Shown: positions 19,309 to 28,696 of the stretch, piece by piece
Position numbering within the stretch: position 1 is the stretch's first letter
How the letters are laid out: each line of letters opens with the position of its first letter
Assembly (NCBI GenBank): GCA_024227755.1
Contig: JAAEUB010000142.1
Coordinates: 1-36,583, forward strand
DNA from: Paracoccaceae bacterium
GTDB lineage: Bacteria; Pseudomonadota; Alphaproteobacteria; Rhodobacterales; Rhodobacteraceae
Direction of reading: 5' to 3'
Length of the DNA: 36,583 bases
Program-made: the position numbers and the translations under genes
The notes under the pieces: model-generated
Database searches by the model: none
Seen by the model: the letters and a program-made list of their open reading frames with translations, nothing else
Told to the model about the DNA's origin: nothing

Positions 19309-20202
19309 TTAGTTGGTCAGGTCTATTAAGATCCTGCGCCTGCGGATGCGTTTTGCCGTTTCATATGCCTTGGTGAACCAGAGCCGTAGACGATACCCAC
19401 GTCGGCCCGTTTTCAGGAGGCGATTAAACAAGGTGCTGTCAAGCTCGCCTTTGGCCGCCGCCTGAACAACTGCTGGCAGGACATTCATGCTGATCAAATC
19501 AATCTCGATATCCGAGCCAAAGTGACGGCAAGGCAGGGATCGTACATTCTTAGATTTGAAAAGTCTGGCATGCATGGCGTCTTCGCAAACCTCAGGGTCA
19601 AAGACGACAAATACCTGCCCCGCGTTTTCACACATTTCCGGGGCATAGCCATAGCGGTCGCTGAAAGAAACGTCGCGCATCGCCGGGAAGCGTTTGTCCC
19701 AATCGGCATGGGCCGGGTCAAGGGTTGCCTGCGGTGAGACAAGAATAATATCGGCACCCGTGGCCACGACCGAGAACGCCGCCGCAGCGTAACCACACAT
19801 ATCGGCGCCGTAGAAAACCACCCGGTCAAAATCTTCAAAAAACCCGTCGTCAACCAACCGGTCGAAGTAACCATAAACGAAGTGCGAGCGAAACCAGCTG
19901 TCCTGATGGGCGATGAGGCAAAGGCTGGACCAGTCCTGGCCCTCGCTTAAGCGCCAGCCCAGTGGTTTTCCGGAAGGGTCGTCGGCACGGATATCCTCGG
20001 CACGCTCGAAGGTGACGAGCAAGGTGGTACCTTCGTCGCTGAACACCACCGAGTGGTGCTTGCCGATGGGCTCAAAATAACCGCGCGTTTCACCTTGCTC
20101 TTCCAGCTGTTCCAGCCAATCGCTGAAACTTACCGGGTCGGTGTTCGCCGTGTCGGTTATTGCGCCAATGCCCATGGTTAACTCCTGTCTGTTTAGCTGC
20201 AT
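19309..20202 (-). CDS. Alpha/beta-hydrolase-fold-like conserved protein; homologs appear to be often annotated (probably wrongly) as phosphoadenosine phosphosulfate reductase in Rhodobacterales
   Basis: 297 aa; DRVVFYGADMCGYAAAAFSVVATGADIILVSPQATLDP resembles a nucleophile-elbow region; conserved-looking SFSDRYGYAPEMCENA ... CRHFGSDIE. Family call from recall only. Confidence 0.55.
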   Translation of the reverse strand: MQLNRQELTMGIGAITDTANTDPVSFSDWLEQLEEQGETRGYFEPIGKHHSVVFSDEGTTLLVTFERAEDIRADDPSGKPLGWRLSEGQDWSSLCLIAHQDSWFRSHFVYGYFDRLVDDGFFEDFDRVVFYGADMCGYAAAAFSVVATGADIILVSPQATLDPAHADWDKRFPAMRDVSFSDRYGYAPEMCENAGQVFVVFDPEVCEDAMHARLFKSKNVRSLPCRHFGSDIEIDLISMNVLPAVVQAAAKGELDSTLFNRLLKTGRRGYRLRLWFTKAYETAKRIRRRRILIDLTN

Positions 20203-20311
20203 ATTTTTGTTGGTTCATTTATGCGCAGCGAAAACGGGTCAAATAAGGGGGGATATGTGTCAATATCGGGGAAATGTGCGCACCAAATTGGCCATTGTTG
20301 CCAAGTTGGGA

Positions 20312-21355
20312 TCAATCCTTAGTTGTGTTAGCGGATTGTGCATGCTGGAACAGTCGTCGGGCCAATGCCACCGGCATGGGACGCGCCGACGGGGTCATGA
20401 TCAGACGACCAAGAAGGGCGCGGTTCGGTTCCTCTTTCAAAAGCTCGGCAAGGCGGGACTTTCGCCACGAAACCGCAGCCTCGTGCAGGCGCATAAGTTG
20501 TGGATCAGCCCGTAATTCGGCCAGCGGGCCATCGCGAAGCCTGTCTGCGGCGCGAATCGAGTTATCTTCGACCGCGCACCAATTGCGTTCGCTCCAATAA
20601 TCCAGCCCCAGCAAGTCGGCGTCATGTACCGCGCGGCCCCGGTCACGTTTCAGGATATAGCTTTCCATTGCGCCAAGCGGGTAGTGATTTAGCTGTACCA
20701 GCCCATAGTTTTTACGTCCGAAGGGCGAAAATATTTGTTTGCGGCGAAATCTGGGATCAAGCTCACGACCCTCGCCGTCATACCAGCGGGTTTTATCAAC
20801 CTCGCCATCGACTGGACTGCGGGGCCGGTGAACGCCCAGTTTTCCGTATGCACCGTTGTTTTTATAGAGTGTTTTGAACATGAAGGCGCGCCACGGCCAT
20901 GGCATTAGTTCGGGTGCAGCACGGGTGAAACTTTCGCTTACCGGAGCGTCAACATATTCAACTTGCCCGCAATTGCCAAACAGCCGCCAGGTCAGGGTGA
21001 TGGCGTCCGCCTTGGGCAGGGCGGCGATTAGCGCGCCAAGGGTGTTGTCGCCGGTGTGAATATTGACGAATTCGTCAATATCGAGGGTCAGCAGCCAGTC
21101 AGCGTTTTTAACCAACGGGTGCTTGTCTGCGGTCTTCAGGGCAGTCCATTGCACCCCTCCGGTATGAGGGCCATCGTTGCGAATGTGGCAAAGCCAGCCC
21201 ATTTCCTCAAGCCGGTCGAGCATGGCGTCGGTGCCATCATCGCAATCATTCGAGAAAACCAGAAAATCGGTAAAACCAATGCCCCGGTGATGGGCCAGCC
21301 ATTCAAGCACAAACGCGCCTTCGTTGCGTATGGTGAGAACGGCTGTGGCCTTCAT
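20312..21355 (-). CDS. Glycosyltransferase family 2-like protein (Glyco_tranf_2_4 / GT92-like)
   Basis: 347 aa; VLTIRNEGAFVLEWLAHHRGIGFTDFLVFSNDCDDGTDAMLDRLEEMG, LTLDIDEFVNI, LNHYPLGAMESYILKRDRGR. Confidence 0.88.
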   Translation of the reverse strand: MKATAVLTIRNEGAFVLEWLAHHRGIGFTDFLVFSNDCDDGTDAMLDRLEEMGWLCHIRNDGPHTGGVQWTALKTADKHPLVKNADWLLTLDIDEFVNIHTGDNTLGALIAALPKADAITLTWRLFGNCGQVEYVDAPVSESFTRAAPELMPWPWRAFMFKTLYKNNGAYGKLGVHRPRSPVDGEVDKTRWYDGEGRELDPRFRRKQIFSPFGRKNYGLVQLNHYPLGAMESYILKRDRGRAVHDADLLGLDYWSERNWCAVEDNSIRAADRLRDGPLAELRADPQLMRLHEAAVSWRKSRLAELLKEEPNRALLGRLIMTPSARPMPVALARRLFQHAQSANTTKD

Positions 21356-21357
21356 CC

Positions 21358-22107
21358 CTACCAGTCCTTCAAAAAGGCCACGACCTTTTTATTCGAGGGT
21401 TTGGGGAAGTAGGTCAGCCCAGCCTTATGCATGGCGTCAAAAACCGCCTTAACACCCTTTTGCCCGATCCATTGCGGGTGCAGCTCAATCACCGCGCCGC
21501 GAAGTGATGAAAGATCAGCATATGGCAGTATTTTCGCCTCGGCACCTTCAATGTCACAAACCAGAAAACTTGGTTTGATTTCTTTGAAAGTTGCTTTGAT
21601 CCCGCGCACCTCAATTTCTTCGACCGATATCACCGGGCTGTTTTTACCTTCTGGTTCTTCCTCCATGGATGAGGCAAGGAAGTTTTCACGGATGTAGAAA
21701 TTGGCCTTGCCTTTGCGTTGGCCAAGAAGAGCATTGTGAACCTCAACATTGTCCACATCGTTGGCTTCGTGCATATGCTTGATATGGGGGATAAGGGCTG
21801 GGTTGGCTTCAAAGGCATAAACCTTGGATACGTTGCGGTTTCGTGCCATGAAGGTGGACATATAGCCGATGCCAGCGCCCAGTTCGATCACCACATCTTC
21901 GGGCCGGACCATTGCCTTGACCGCTTCCACCTCGCGTCGTTCATAATTGCCCAATCTCAAGGCTCGACGGCGTTTCCGGTCGATAATACGGGTGTCATTG
22001 GGTATTCTCATTCCGCGCGAGCGGAAGAACTCGGGCGTACCTTTGGGGTGCTCAACCTGAAATGATGCCTGGGGCAAGTTATCTTTCATCCTGATGTCCT
22101 TTCTCAC
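21358..22107 (-). CDS. FkbM family methyltransferase
   Basis: 249 aa; VVIELGAGIGYMSTFMARNRNVSKVYAFEANPALIPHI ... FLVCDIEGAEAKILPY. Confidence 0.9.
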   Translation of the reverse strand: MRKDIRMKDNLPQASFQVEHPKGTPEFFRSRGMRIPNDTRIIDRKRRRALRLGNYERREVEAVKAMVRPEDVVIELGAGIGYMSTFMARNRNVSKVYAFEANPALIPHIKHMHEANDVDNVEVHNALLGQRKGKANFYIRENFLASSMEEEPEGKNSPVISVEEIEVRGIKATFKEIKPSFLVCDIEGAEAKILPYADLSSLRGAVIELHPQWIGQKGVKAVFDAMHKAGLTYFPKPSNKKVVAFLKDW

Positions 22108-22134
22108 TTACTACTTCACATTTTCAACAAAGAC

Positions 22135-24480
22135 CTAGTTGTCCATATCCAGAGCGAGTGAGAATGCCACGCGCTCCAATTCAGTCAGTTTTGTTTCCAG
22201 CGCCTGAGCATAAAGGTCCGAAAACTCAGGGTTTTGGTGCAACTCGGCAGCTTTTGCCTTGTGCCATGCCAGCCCCGCCTCGTGCAGCGCCAGTAAATCC
22301 GTATCTGCACACAGTCGCTCAAGTTCGGCGCGCAGGCGCGGGATGTTGCGTTTGATGGTGTTGTCGGGATTGTCCGACCAGTCCATGCGCACCCAGTAAT
22401 TGATGCCGATGGAGCGATCGACATGTAATGCGCGACCACGCTGGCGTTTTATCAGGTAACTTTCGGCCGAGCGCAGCGCATAATGGTTAAGCTGCAGCAG
22501 GTCATAGCCGACGGTTTTAAGGTTGCTGCGCCAGCCCTTGTCTTTCACTTCATCGCTTATCGGTTGTCCCGAGCCATTGACCCATGCAACCTTGCCGCGC
22601 TTACCTTCTTTCAGCTTATTAGGCCGGTGGCAGGACAGCTTTTCATAGGCACCGATGTTTTTGACCATCGCCTTGAAGCCCCAGACGATGTGCGGCTTGG
22701 GGCAGTGTTTTGGGGCGGCGTGGTCGAACTGGTCGATAACCAGCTTTTCGTTCAGTCGTGTGACGTTATTGTGACCAAACAGCCGCCAGGTCATCGCCAC
22801 GTTGGTGGCGTCTGGCACCCGTGCCAGAAAATCGTCGAGTGTGCCGTTACCAACGCGCACATTGATGAACTCATCCACGTCGATGTGAATGACCCATTCA
22901 GCGTTTTTAATCACGGGTTCGTTCAGTGACTGGTTCAGGGCGTATTGCTGTGGTGAATTACCCTTCCAGTTGTCGTTATTGCGGTGCTCAAGCACGCCAA
23001 GTTCCTGCAACCTGTCCAAAAGCTGGGAAGTGCCGTCGGAACAGGCATTGGTGTAGATGATGAAATTGTCGATACCGATGGACCGGTGATAGGCGACCCA
23101 TTCAAGAATGTATGGCGCCTCGTCCTTCATGCAGCCGACAATAACCTTGCCTGAATTTCCTTTTGGCAGGTCGCGGCGGGTGATTTCGCTATAGGGTGCT
23201 GCCAGTTCCGCCTCGTTCACCCGACCAGTATTGTTATGCGGGGCAAAGCGGCCACCGTTCAGGTCGGCAAAGTTTTCCTGTGCCTGTTTGCTCAGGAGCT
23301 TTTGCGCCACCGGGCTAAGGGTGGTTTCCTTCTCAGTTTCAATGCTTTCGCGTGTTTCCTTTAGCGCCGCGCGGGTGGAATTATTGATCCGAGGTAAAAT
23401 GGCGGTGACAAATTGGCTGGCCCGAAATCCTCTGGTGGCGTCAGCCTCGCTCCAGATCGGCAGGGCGCGGTCGCGTTTCAGGCTGTAGCGGGTCAATGCG
23501 CGGTGTTTTTTCAAAAGGGATCTGTTGCCCTTTTCAAAGTGCTTTGAGAAACCCACTAAAGTGCCAGGAGCAATCGGGTCGCCATCAACGCTGACCGAGG
23601 TTAAAAGCCGTCGCCAAAGTTGGCGCGGTATGATGCGGCCCTTGCCCAGAAGGGCGACCAGAAGGGTGTTTATTTGACGCATCCGTGCAAGGCTGGCAGC
23701 CGATAGCTGAGCGGGATGGTGAATATCAGATACTTTGCCAATATTATCAGTAATATCAAACGTTTCGCAGGTTTCTTTAACGATCAGATCACTGGTGAAG
23801 CATAACGGGTCGTAGGGGCGGAATGTCACGCTATCTGGTCCAAAAACCTGTTCCCAGGCATCCTGAAGCCCGACATAATCCAGCCAGAACGGGGGTGCCT
23901 GAATATCCGGGAAAGCATGGGCAGCAGGGTTGAATTCTTTCCACCCTTCCAATGCCAAATCATGCCAGCTTGCGCCAGCTTCCGGTTTCGTGCTGTCGGC
24001 CAACTCGATTTCCTGAGCCAGAGACGCGGTACGCCCGGAAAGTATGGCCTCGCCGTAATGGCGCGTTAAGACCCGCGCCTGTTCATCGAGATGGGCGACA
24101 ATAGTAATGTCGTCAGACAGAGGCAGTAATAGTGCGCGCAGCCGCTCAATGGCGCTTTTGGTGGGAAGGGTGCAAAGCTGCTCGGCTGACAGGATAAGCG
24201 TATGCGGATCGTGCTTGGCCACTTCGTCGGACAATTCGCGGGCAAGCTTCTCACGCAAGCTTTGTTGTTTTTCAGGCGTGGCAGCACCGCGGTTAAAACG
24301 CAGATTATCGACGTCGGCGGGGTCGCTGACCGCCATATAAAGCCGCGTATGGTTGGAGCCACCGGCCGCGCGTGGGAAAAGAATACCCTTTTTTGCCAGC
24401 AGATCGCGCTTTTCCTGCAACACCGCTTGGATGTCTTTAGCACCGCACTCGCTGAGGCCGATATGTAGGATAACTCTCAC
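22135..24480 (-). CDS. Two-domain protein: N-terminal divergent sulfotransferase-like domain fused to C-terminal family-2-like glycosyltransferase
   Basis: 781 aa; N-term MRVILHIGLSECGAKDIQAVLQEKRDLLAKKGILFPRAAGG resembles sulfotransferase 5-prime PSB region; C-term VIVGCMKDEAPYILEWVAYHRSIGIDNFIIYTNACSDGTSQLLDRLQELG, IHIDVDEFINVRVG, LNHYALRSAESYLIKRQRGR. Confidence 0.8.
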   Translation of the reverse strand: MRVILHIGLSECGAKDIQAVLQEKRDLLAKKGILFPRAAGGSNHTRLYMAVSDPADVDNLRFNRGAATPEKQQSLREKLARELSDEVAKHDPHTLILSAEQLCTLPTKSAIERLRALLLPLSDDITIVAHLDEQARVLTRHYGEAILSGRTASLAQEIELADSTKPEAGASWHDLALEGWKEFNPAAHAFPDIQAPPFWLDYVGLQDAWEQVFGPDSVTFRPYDPLCFTSDLIVKETCETFDITDNIGKVSDIHHPAQLSAASLARMRQINTLLVALLGKGRIIPRQLWRRLLTSVSVDGDPIAPGTLVGFSKHFEKGNRSLLKKHRALTRYSLKRDRALPIWSEADATRGFRASQFVTAILPRINNSTRAALKETRESIETEKETTLSPVAQKLLSKQAQENFADLNGGRFAPHNNTGRVNEAELAAPYSEITRRDLPKGNSGKVIVGCMKDEAPYILEWVAYHRSIGIDNFIIYTNACSDGTSQLLDRLQELGVLEHRNNDNWKGNSPQQYALNQSLNEPVIKNAEWVIHIDVDEFINVRVGNGTLDDFLARVPDATNVAMTWRLFGHNNVTRLNEKLVIDQFDHAAPKHCPKPHIVWGFKAMVKNIGAYEKLSCHRPNKLKEGKRGKVAWVNGSGQPISDEVKDKGWRSNLKTVGYDLLQLNHYALRSAESYLIKRQRGRALHVDRSIGINYWVRMDWSDNPDNTIKRNIPRLRAELERLCADTDLLALHEAGLAWHKAKAAELHQNPEFSDLYAQALETKLTELERVAFSLALDMDN

Positions 24481-25133
24481 TGGGTTACGCTTTCTTTGCC
24501 TGCCTGATCAGCGGGGCGGTTTCGATTGGCATTGGCAATGCCCCACCACGGCAGGTCACGGCCAATAAAGGCGGAAACTTTAGCTTTGGCATCGGGGTCT
24601 TCAATGCTATAGGCCAGAAAATCTTTCGAATTACCAAATACTTGCCGACAGAAGGCAGTATGACCTTCGATCCAGCGGATGCGGTCCCCGTCTGACTTTC
24701 CCCAGCCTGAGGGTAGTCCGGGAACCGAAGCTTTTGGCAGGCGGCTGCGGCCCAGATTTGACCAGCGCCCTATCGAGTCTGACATTTCGGCCGCGTCACG
24801 AATTGTCAGGATGAACTTGGCGCCGGGATGGTGCGCGCGGATCGCGGATATCAGCCCCCAATCGGTTTGCGGCCACAGGTTCAGCCCCTCGCGGACAATG
24901 TCAATCTCGCTGAAGGCGTCAAATTCCTCCATCATTGCCAAGGGGTCGCCGGTATTGAAATACCCGCGATACATCAGGCGCCCGACAAAGGCGCGCTTGA
25001 GGCGATCACCATCGCTTTGCCCGGCCCGGATGCGCCAGTCTGCGACCCTCAGCCCGGCCTCGGAAAGTGCTTTGCCCAGAGAGGTGGTGCCAGATTTCGG
25101 CAATCCCAGATTTATCACCCTAAGCCGCGCCAT
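24477..25133 (-). CDS. Sulfotransferase family protein
   Basis: 218 aa; VINLGLPKSGTTSLGKALSEAGLRVADWRI is a canonical PAPS-binding loop; 3-prime region GAKFILTIRDAAEMSDSIGRW; 4-nt overlap with the downstream gene. Confidence 0.85.
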   Translation of the reverse strand: MARLRVINLGLPKSGTTSLGKALSEAGLRVADWRIRAGQSDGDRLKRAFVGRLMYRGYFNTGDPLAMMEEFDAFSEIDIVREGLNLWPQTDWGLISAIRAHHPGAKFILTIRDAAEMSDSIGRWSNLGRSRLPKASVPGLPSGWGKSDGDRIRWIEGHTAFCRQVFGNSKDFLAYSIEDPDAKAKVSAFIGRDLPWWGIANANRNRPADQAGKESVTQ

Positions 25134-26161
25134 CAGGTCAGCTCCAGCAATTCAAGCAGGGCCTGTTCTTTTTCGCCAATCGCTGAGGCCGTCAAAAGCT
25201 GAGACCGCATTTCCTGATATTCCGGCTGCGCCAGTAATTCGTCGCGCTTGGCAATATGAAGCGCCACTGTTTTTGCGTGCAGCTTGGCGATTTCAGGCTC
25301 TGCTAAAAGCGCCTTCATCTCTTTCTTAAGTCTGGGCAACAGACGCTGGATCGAAGTTTCATGCCACCCGGCATCATTGCGCTCGCGCCAATAAAGGTCG
25401 TCAAAGGCCCGGTTTTCACGGTTCACATCGCCGCGGTCATTCTTGACCATATAACTGTCGAGCGAACGCAGCGCATAGTGGTTCAAAGTGGCAAAGTCGC
25501 GTGCGCCCTGGGCTGGAAATTTGCGGATACGGTTCTTGTTGGCGGCGGCGCGAAACTTCCACTGCACCTCGCGGCCCGAGCCATCCGTCCAAACGGGCCG
25601 GTCCTCTTTAGCGACGTCTTTTTTGATGAAGGGTCGGTGCGCACCGATATACGCCATTGGAAAGTCTTTACGAAACAGGGTTTTAACTTCGATGGCTGTT
25701 TGGTCGGTCCAGATATCCGGGTTGTGGGTCTTGGTGAATTGTCCGATCACAGGGCGATCTTCAAACGCCTCGATGCCTTGATTTGCAAAGAACTGGAATG
25801 TGACAGATATGGCATGTGGGTTTTTGCAGGCCGCAATCAGTTCGGGAATTGTGCCTTTTCCTCCATGAATGTTCAAAAACTCATCGACATCGGCGACCCA
25901 GACCCAGTCGGCCTGTCTTACCACCTTTTGCTTGCGCGCGTCTTTAAGCGCCTCCATCTGGTAGGCGCGGCCCTGGGCCGGATTGGGCAAGTGCTGAACA
26001 ATTCCGCGCGCCGCTAAGGCGTCCAGCAATGTGTCGGTTCCATCCGTGCAATCATTTGAATAAAAAAGGAAATCCGTGACGCCAATCAGGCGGTTGAAGG
26101 CAATCCATTCGATCAGGAACGGGCCTTCGTTTTTCACACAGGTTACCGCGGTGATGCGCAT
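25133..26161 (-). CDS. Glycosyltransferase family 2-like protein (Glyco_tranf_2_4 / GT92-like)
   Basis: 342 aa; AVTCVKNEGPFLIEWIAFNRLIGVTDFLFYSNDCTDGTDTLLDALAARG, WVADVDEFLNIHGG, LNHYALRSLDSYMVKNDRG. Confidence 0.88.
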   Translation of the reverse strand: MRITAVTCVKNEGPFLIEWIAFNRLIGVTDFLFYSNDCTDGTDTLLDALAARGIVQHLPNPAQGRAYQMEALKDARKQKVVRQADWVWVADVDEFLNIHGGKGTIPELIAACKNPHAISVTFQFFANQGIEAFEDRPVIGQFTKTHNPDIWTDQTAIEVKTLFRKDFPMAYIGAHRPFIKKDVAKEDRPVWTDGSGREVQWKFRAAANKNRIRKFPAQGARDFATLNHYALRSLDSYMVKNDRGDVNRENRAFDDLYWRERNDAGWHETSIQRLLPRLKKEMKALLAEPEIAKLHAKTVALHIAKRDELLAQPEYQEMRSQLLTASAIGEKEQALLELLELT

Positions 26162-26381
26162 TACACCGCCCCCGATCTGACTATAGTCATTCGCATATTA
26201 CTGCCCGCCCTTGATGCCGGTTGTCCCGGTCTAACGCGTGATTGTTGCCAATACATGTGACAGTTTGCGCCATTTAGGTCAATATTTGCCTAAACGTGAA
26301 CAATCGACTGTTGCCTATAGGTTGGCGGTGCTTGACCCTGCGGCGTTCGCGTGGCCTGATCAGGCAAAACGGGGGCGAATA

Positions 26382-27287
26382 ATGAGCGATATTCCTGAAA
26401 CGATCGAAGCCACGCAGGCTTTGCTGGCGGCGCAGTCATATGTGTGTGACCGGCCCTTGGCAATCGTGGTTTTCCTTGCGCTCAAACTGGGGCGGCCATT
26501 GTTTCTGGAGGGCGAGGCCGGGGTCGGCAAAACCGAGATTGCCAAGGCGTTGGCGGCAGGTTTGGGGCGGCGATTGATCCGTCTGCAATGTTATGAGGGG
26601 CTGGACGCGGCCAGTGCCGTTTATGAGTGGAATTTTGCAGCTCAGATGGTGGCAATCCGCGCCGCTGAGGCTTCAGGCACCGGTGGGGAGGCGTTAAAGA
26701 CACAGCTTTTTTCCGACGAGTTCCTGATCCGTCGCCCCTTGTTGGAAGCAATGAGCCCGCAAGAGGGCGGCGCGCCGGTGCTGCTGATTGACGAACTTGA
26801 CCGCACCGATGAGCCCTTTGAGGCGTTTTTGCTTGAGGCTTTGTCGGATTTTCAGGTGACCATTCCCGAACTTGGTGCAATCAAGGCCCCCGAGCCGCCG
26901 ATCGTCATCCTGACTTCCAACCGCACTCGCGAGGTGCATGATGCCCTTAAGCGGCGCTGTCTTTATCATTGGGTCGAGTATCCGTCATTTGCCCGCGAGA
27001 TGGAAATCCTTGCCGCACGCGCGCCCGAGGCGTCAGAAAAACTGAGCCGCGAGGTTGTGGCGTTCGTACAAGCGTTGCGCCATGAGGACATTTTCAAACG
27101 CCCCGGCGTGGCCGAGACTATCGACTGGGCCAAATGCCTGCTGGCGCTTGACATGATCGAGCTTAGCCCGGATGTGATTGCCGACACTTTAGGCGCAATC
27201 TTGAAGTATCAAGACGACATAGCACGGCTTTCGGGCGGGGAAGCGGCGCGGATATTGAATGAGGCCAAACAAAGGCTTGCACCGTGA
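26382..27287 (+). CDS. MoxR/CoxD-like AAA+ ATPase
   Basis: From MSDIPETIEATQALLAAQSYVCDRPLAIVV; GRPLFLEGEAGVGKTEIAKALAAGLGRRLIRLQCYEGLD, LLIDELDRTDEPFEAFLLE; next to a CoxE-like gene. Confidence 0.9.
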   Translation: MSDIPETIEATQALLAAQSYVCDRPLAIVVFLALKLGRPLFLEGEAGVGKTEIAKALAAGLGRRLIRLQCYEGLDAASAVYEWNFAAQMVAIRAAEASGTGGEALKTQLFSDEFLIRRPLLEAMSPQEGGAPVLLIDELDRTDEPFEAFLLEALSDFQVTIPELGAIKAPEPPIVILTSNRTREVHDALKRRCLYHWVEYPSFAREMEILAARAPEASEKLSREVVAFVQALRHEDIFKRPGVAETIDWAKCLLALDMIELSPDVIADTLGAILKYQDDIARLSGGEAARILNEAKQRLAP

Positions 27288-27296
27288 AACCGGCGC

Positions 27297-27339
27297 AAAA
27301 TTCTTCAAAGAATTTTGGTAAGAAAATTCGAATTTTCTT
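27297..27339. repeat. TTCGAA-type double palindrome, copy B (moxR-coxE junction), inverted relative to copy A
   Basis: Near-perfect AAAATTCTTCAAAGAATTTT (27297-27316) plus the same perfect AAGAAAATTCGAATTTTCTT (27320-27339) seen at 18085. Confidence 0.85.
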
Positions 27340-27362
27340 GCCTGCCTTGCGGGGGGTGGACA

Positions 27363-28610
27363 TTGCCTGAATATCCGGCCCTTGATCTGCCTGAAAACCC
27401 GCGTCTAACCGCCAATCTTACCCATTTCGCCCGTGCGTTAAGGGCCGCCGGGTTGCCGGTGGGTCCAGGCAAGGTGATCGAGGCGGCGCGGGCGGTGGCG
27501 GCCGCTGGGTTTTCTGAACGCCGCGACTTTTTCTGGGTACTGAACGCGGTTTTTGTTTCGCGCCCTGAACACAGGGCGGTATTTGCCCAGGTCTTTCGTC
27601 TGTTCTGGCGTGACCCGCGATATCTTGAACACATGATGGCAATGATGCTGCCTGCAATTCGTGGTGTGGCCGAAGAACGCGTGACCAAGCCTGCAGAAAA
27701 GCGCGCCGCCGGGGCGCTTTTGGATGGGGTGGAGCGTGATGCGCCGGATCTGCCGGAAGGTGAGGCGACGGAGCTTGAAATCGACGCTTCGCTGACAATG
27801 TCGGAACAAGAACGCCTGCGCAGCCTTGATTTTGAACAGATGGACATGGCTGAAATGGCCGAGGCGAAACGCATGCTGGCGCGGCTGGCTTTGCCGGTGC
27901 CGCCGCTGATCTCGCGCCGCTATCAGGCGACCCACAGGGGCCACAGCCCGGATTGGCGCCGAACCTTGCGTCAGGCGATGCGCTACGGTGGCGAAGTGCA
28001 GGATTTTGCCCGTAAAAACCACCGGATACGCTGGCCGAACCTTGTGGTCCTGTGTGACATTTCAGGGTCGATGTCGGCCTATAGTCGCGCGGTTTTGCAT
28101 TTCCTGCATGCGGTTTCAAACCATAAAGGAGCGGGATGGGCGCGTGTTCATGGCTTTACCTTTGGCACGCGGCTGACAAATATCACCCGCCATCTGGCCA
28201 CCCGTGATGTGGATGCAGCACTGGCCGCTGCCGGGGCCATGGCGCAAGACTGGGAAGGTGGCACACGCATCGGCGACTGCCTGCATGCCTTCAACCGCGA
28301 CTGGTCGCGCAGGGTGTTGGGGCAGGGGGCGGTATTGATCGTCATCACGGACGGGTTGGAGCGCGGTGACCCGGTGCAACTGGCCCGGGAAATGCAGCGC
28401 CTGCACCTGTCCGCCCGTCATCTGATCTGGCTTAATCCGTTGCTGCGCTGGGATGAATTTGCCCCCAAAGCTGCCGGTATCCGCGCCATGTTGCCTCATG
28501 TGGATGCCTTTCGCGCAGGGCATAATATTGCTGCACTTGAAGGGCTGGCCGAGGCAATTTCACGCCCGGCTGATGCGGGCGAAAAGGCACGTTTGATGGC
28601 GATGCTTTGA
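27363..28610 (+). CDS. VWA-domain CoxE-like protein
   Basis: LPEYPALDLPENPRLTANLTHFARALRAAGLPVGPGKVIEA ... LVVLCDISGSMSAYSRAVLHFLHAV (MIDAS DxSxS); TTG start proposed because the track start at 27315 lies inside the palindrome. Confidence 0.88.
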   Translation: MPEYPALDLPENPRLTANLTHFARALRAAGLPVGPGKVIEAARAVAAAGFSERRDFFWVLNAVFVSRPEHRAVFAQVFRLFWRDPRYLEHMMAMMLPAIRGVAEERVTKPAEKRAAGALLDGVERDAPDLPEGEATELEIDASLTMSEQERLRSLDFEQMDMAEMAEAKRMLARLALPVPPLISRRYQATHRGHSPDWRRTLRQAMRYGGEVQDFARKNHRIRWPNLVVLCDISGSMSAYSRAVLHFLHAVSNHKGAGWARVHGFTFGTRLTNITRHLATRDVDAALAAAGAMAQDWEGGTRIGDCLHAFNRDWSRRVLGQGAVLIVITDGLERGDPVQLAREMQRLHLSARHLIWLNPLLRWDEFAPKAAGIRAMLPHVDAFRAGHNIAALEGLAEAISRPADAGEKARLMAML

Positions 28611-28696
28611 AGTAGACCCGTTTGGCCGTGCATTTGGTTGGACGCCCGCACTTTTCCTCTCTTGCAACCACCGCGCCGCTGCGCCACCTTGGTTTT

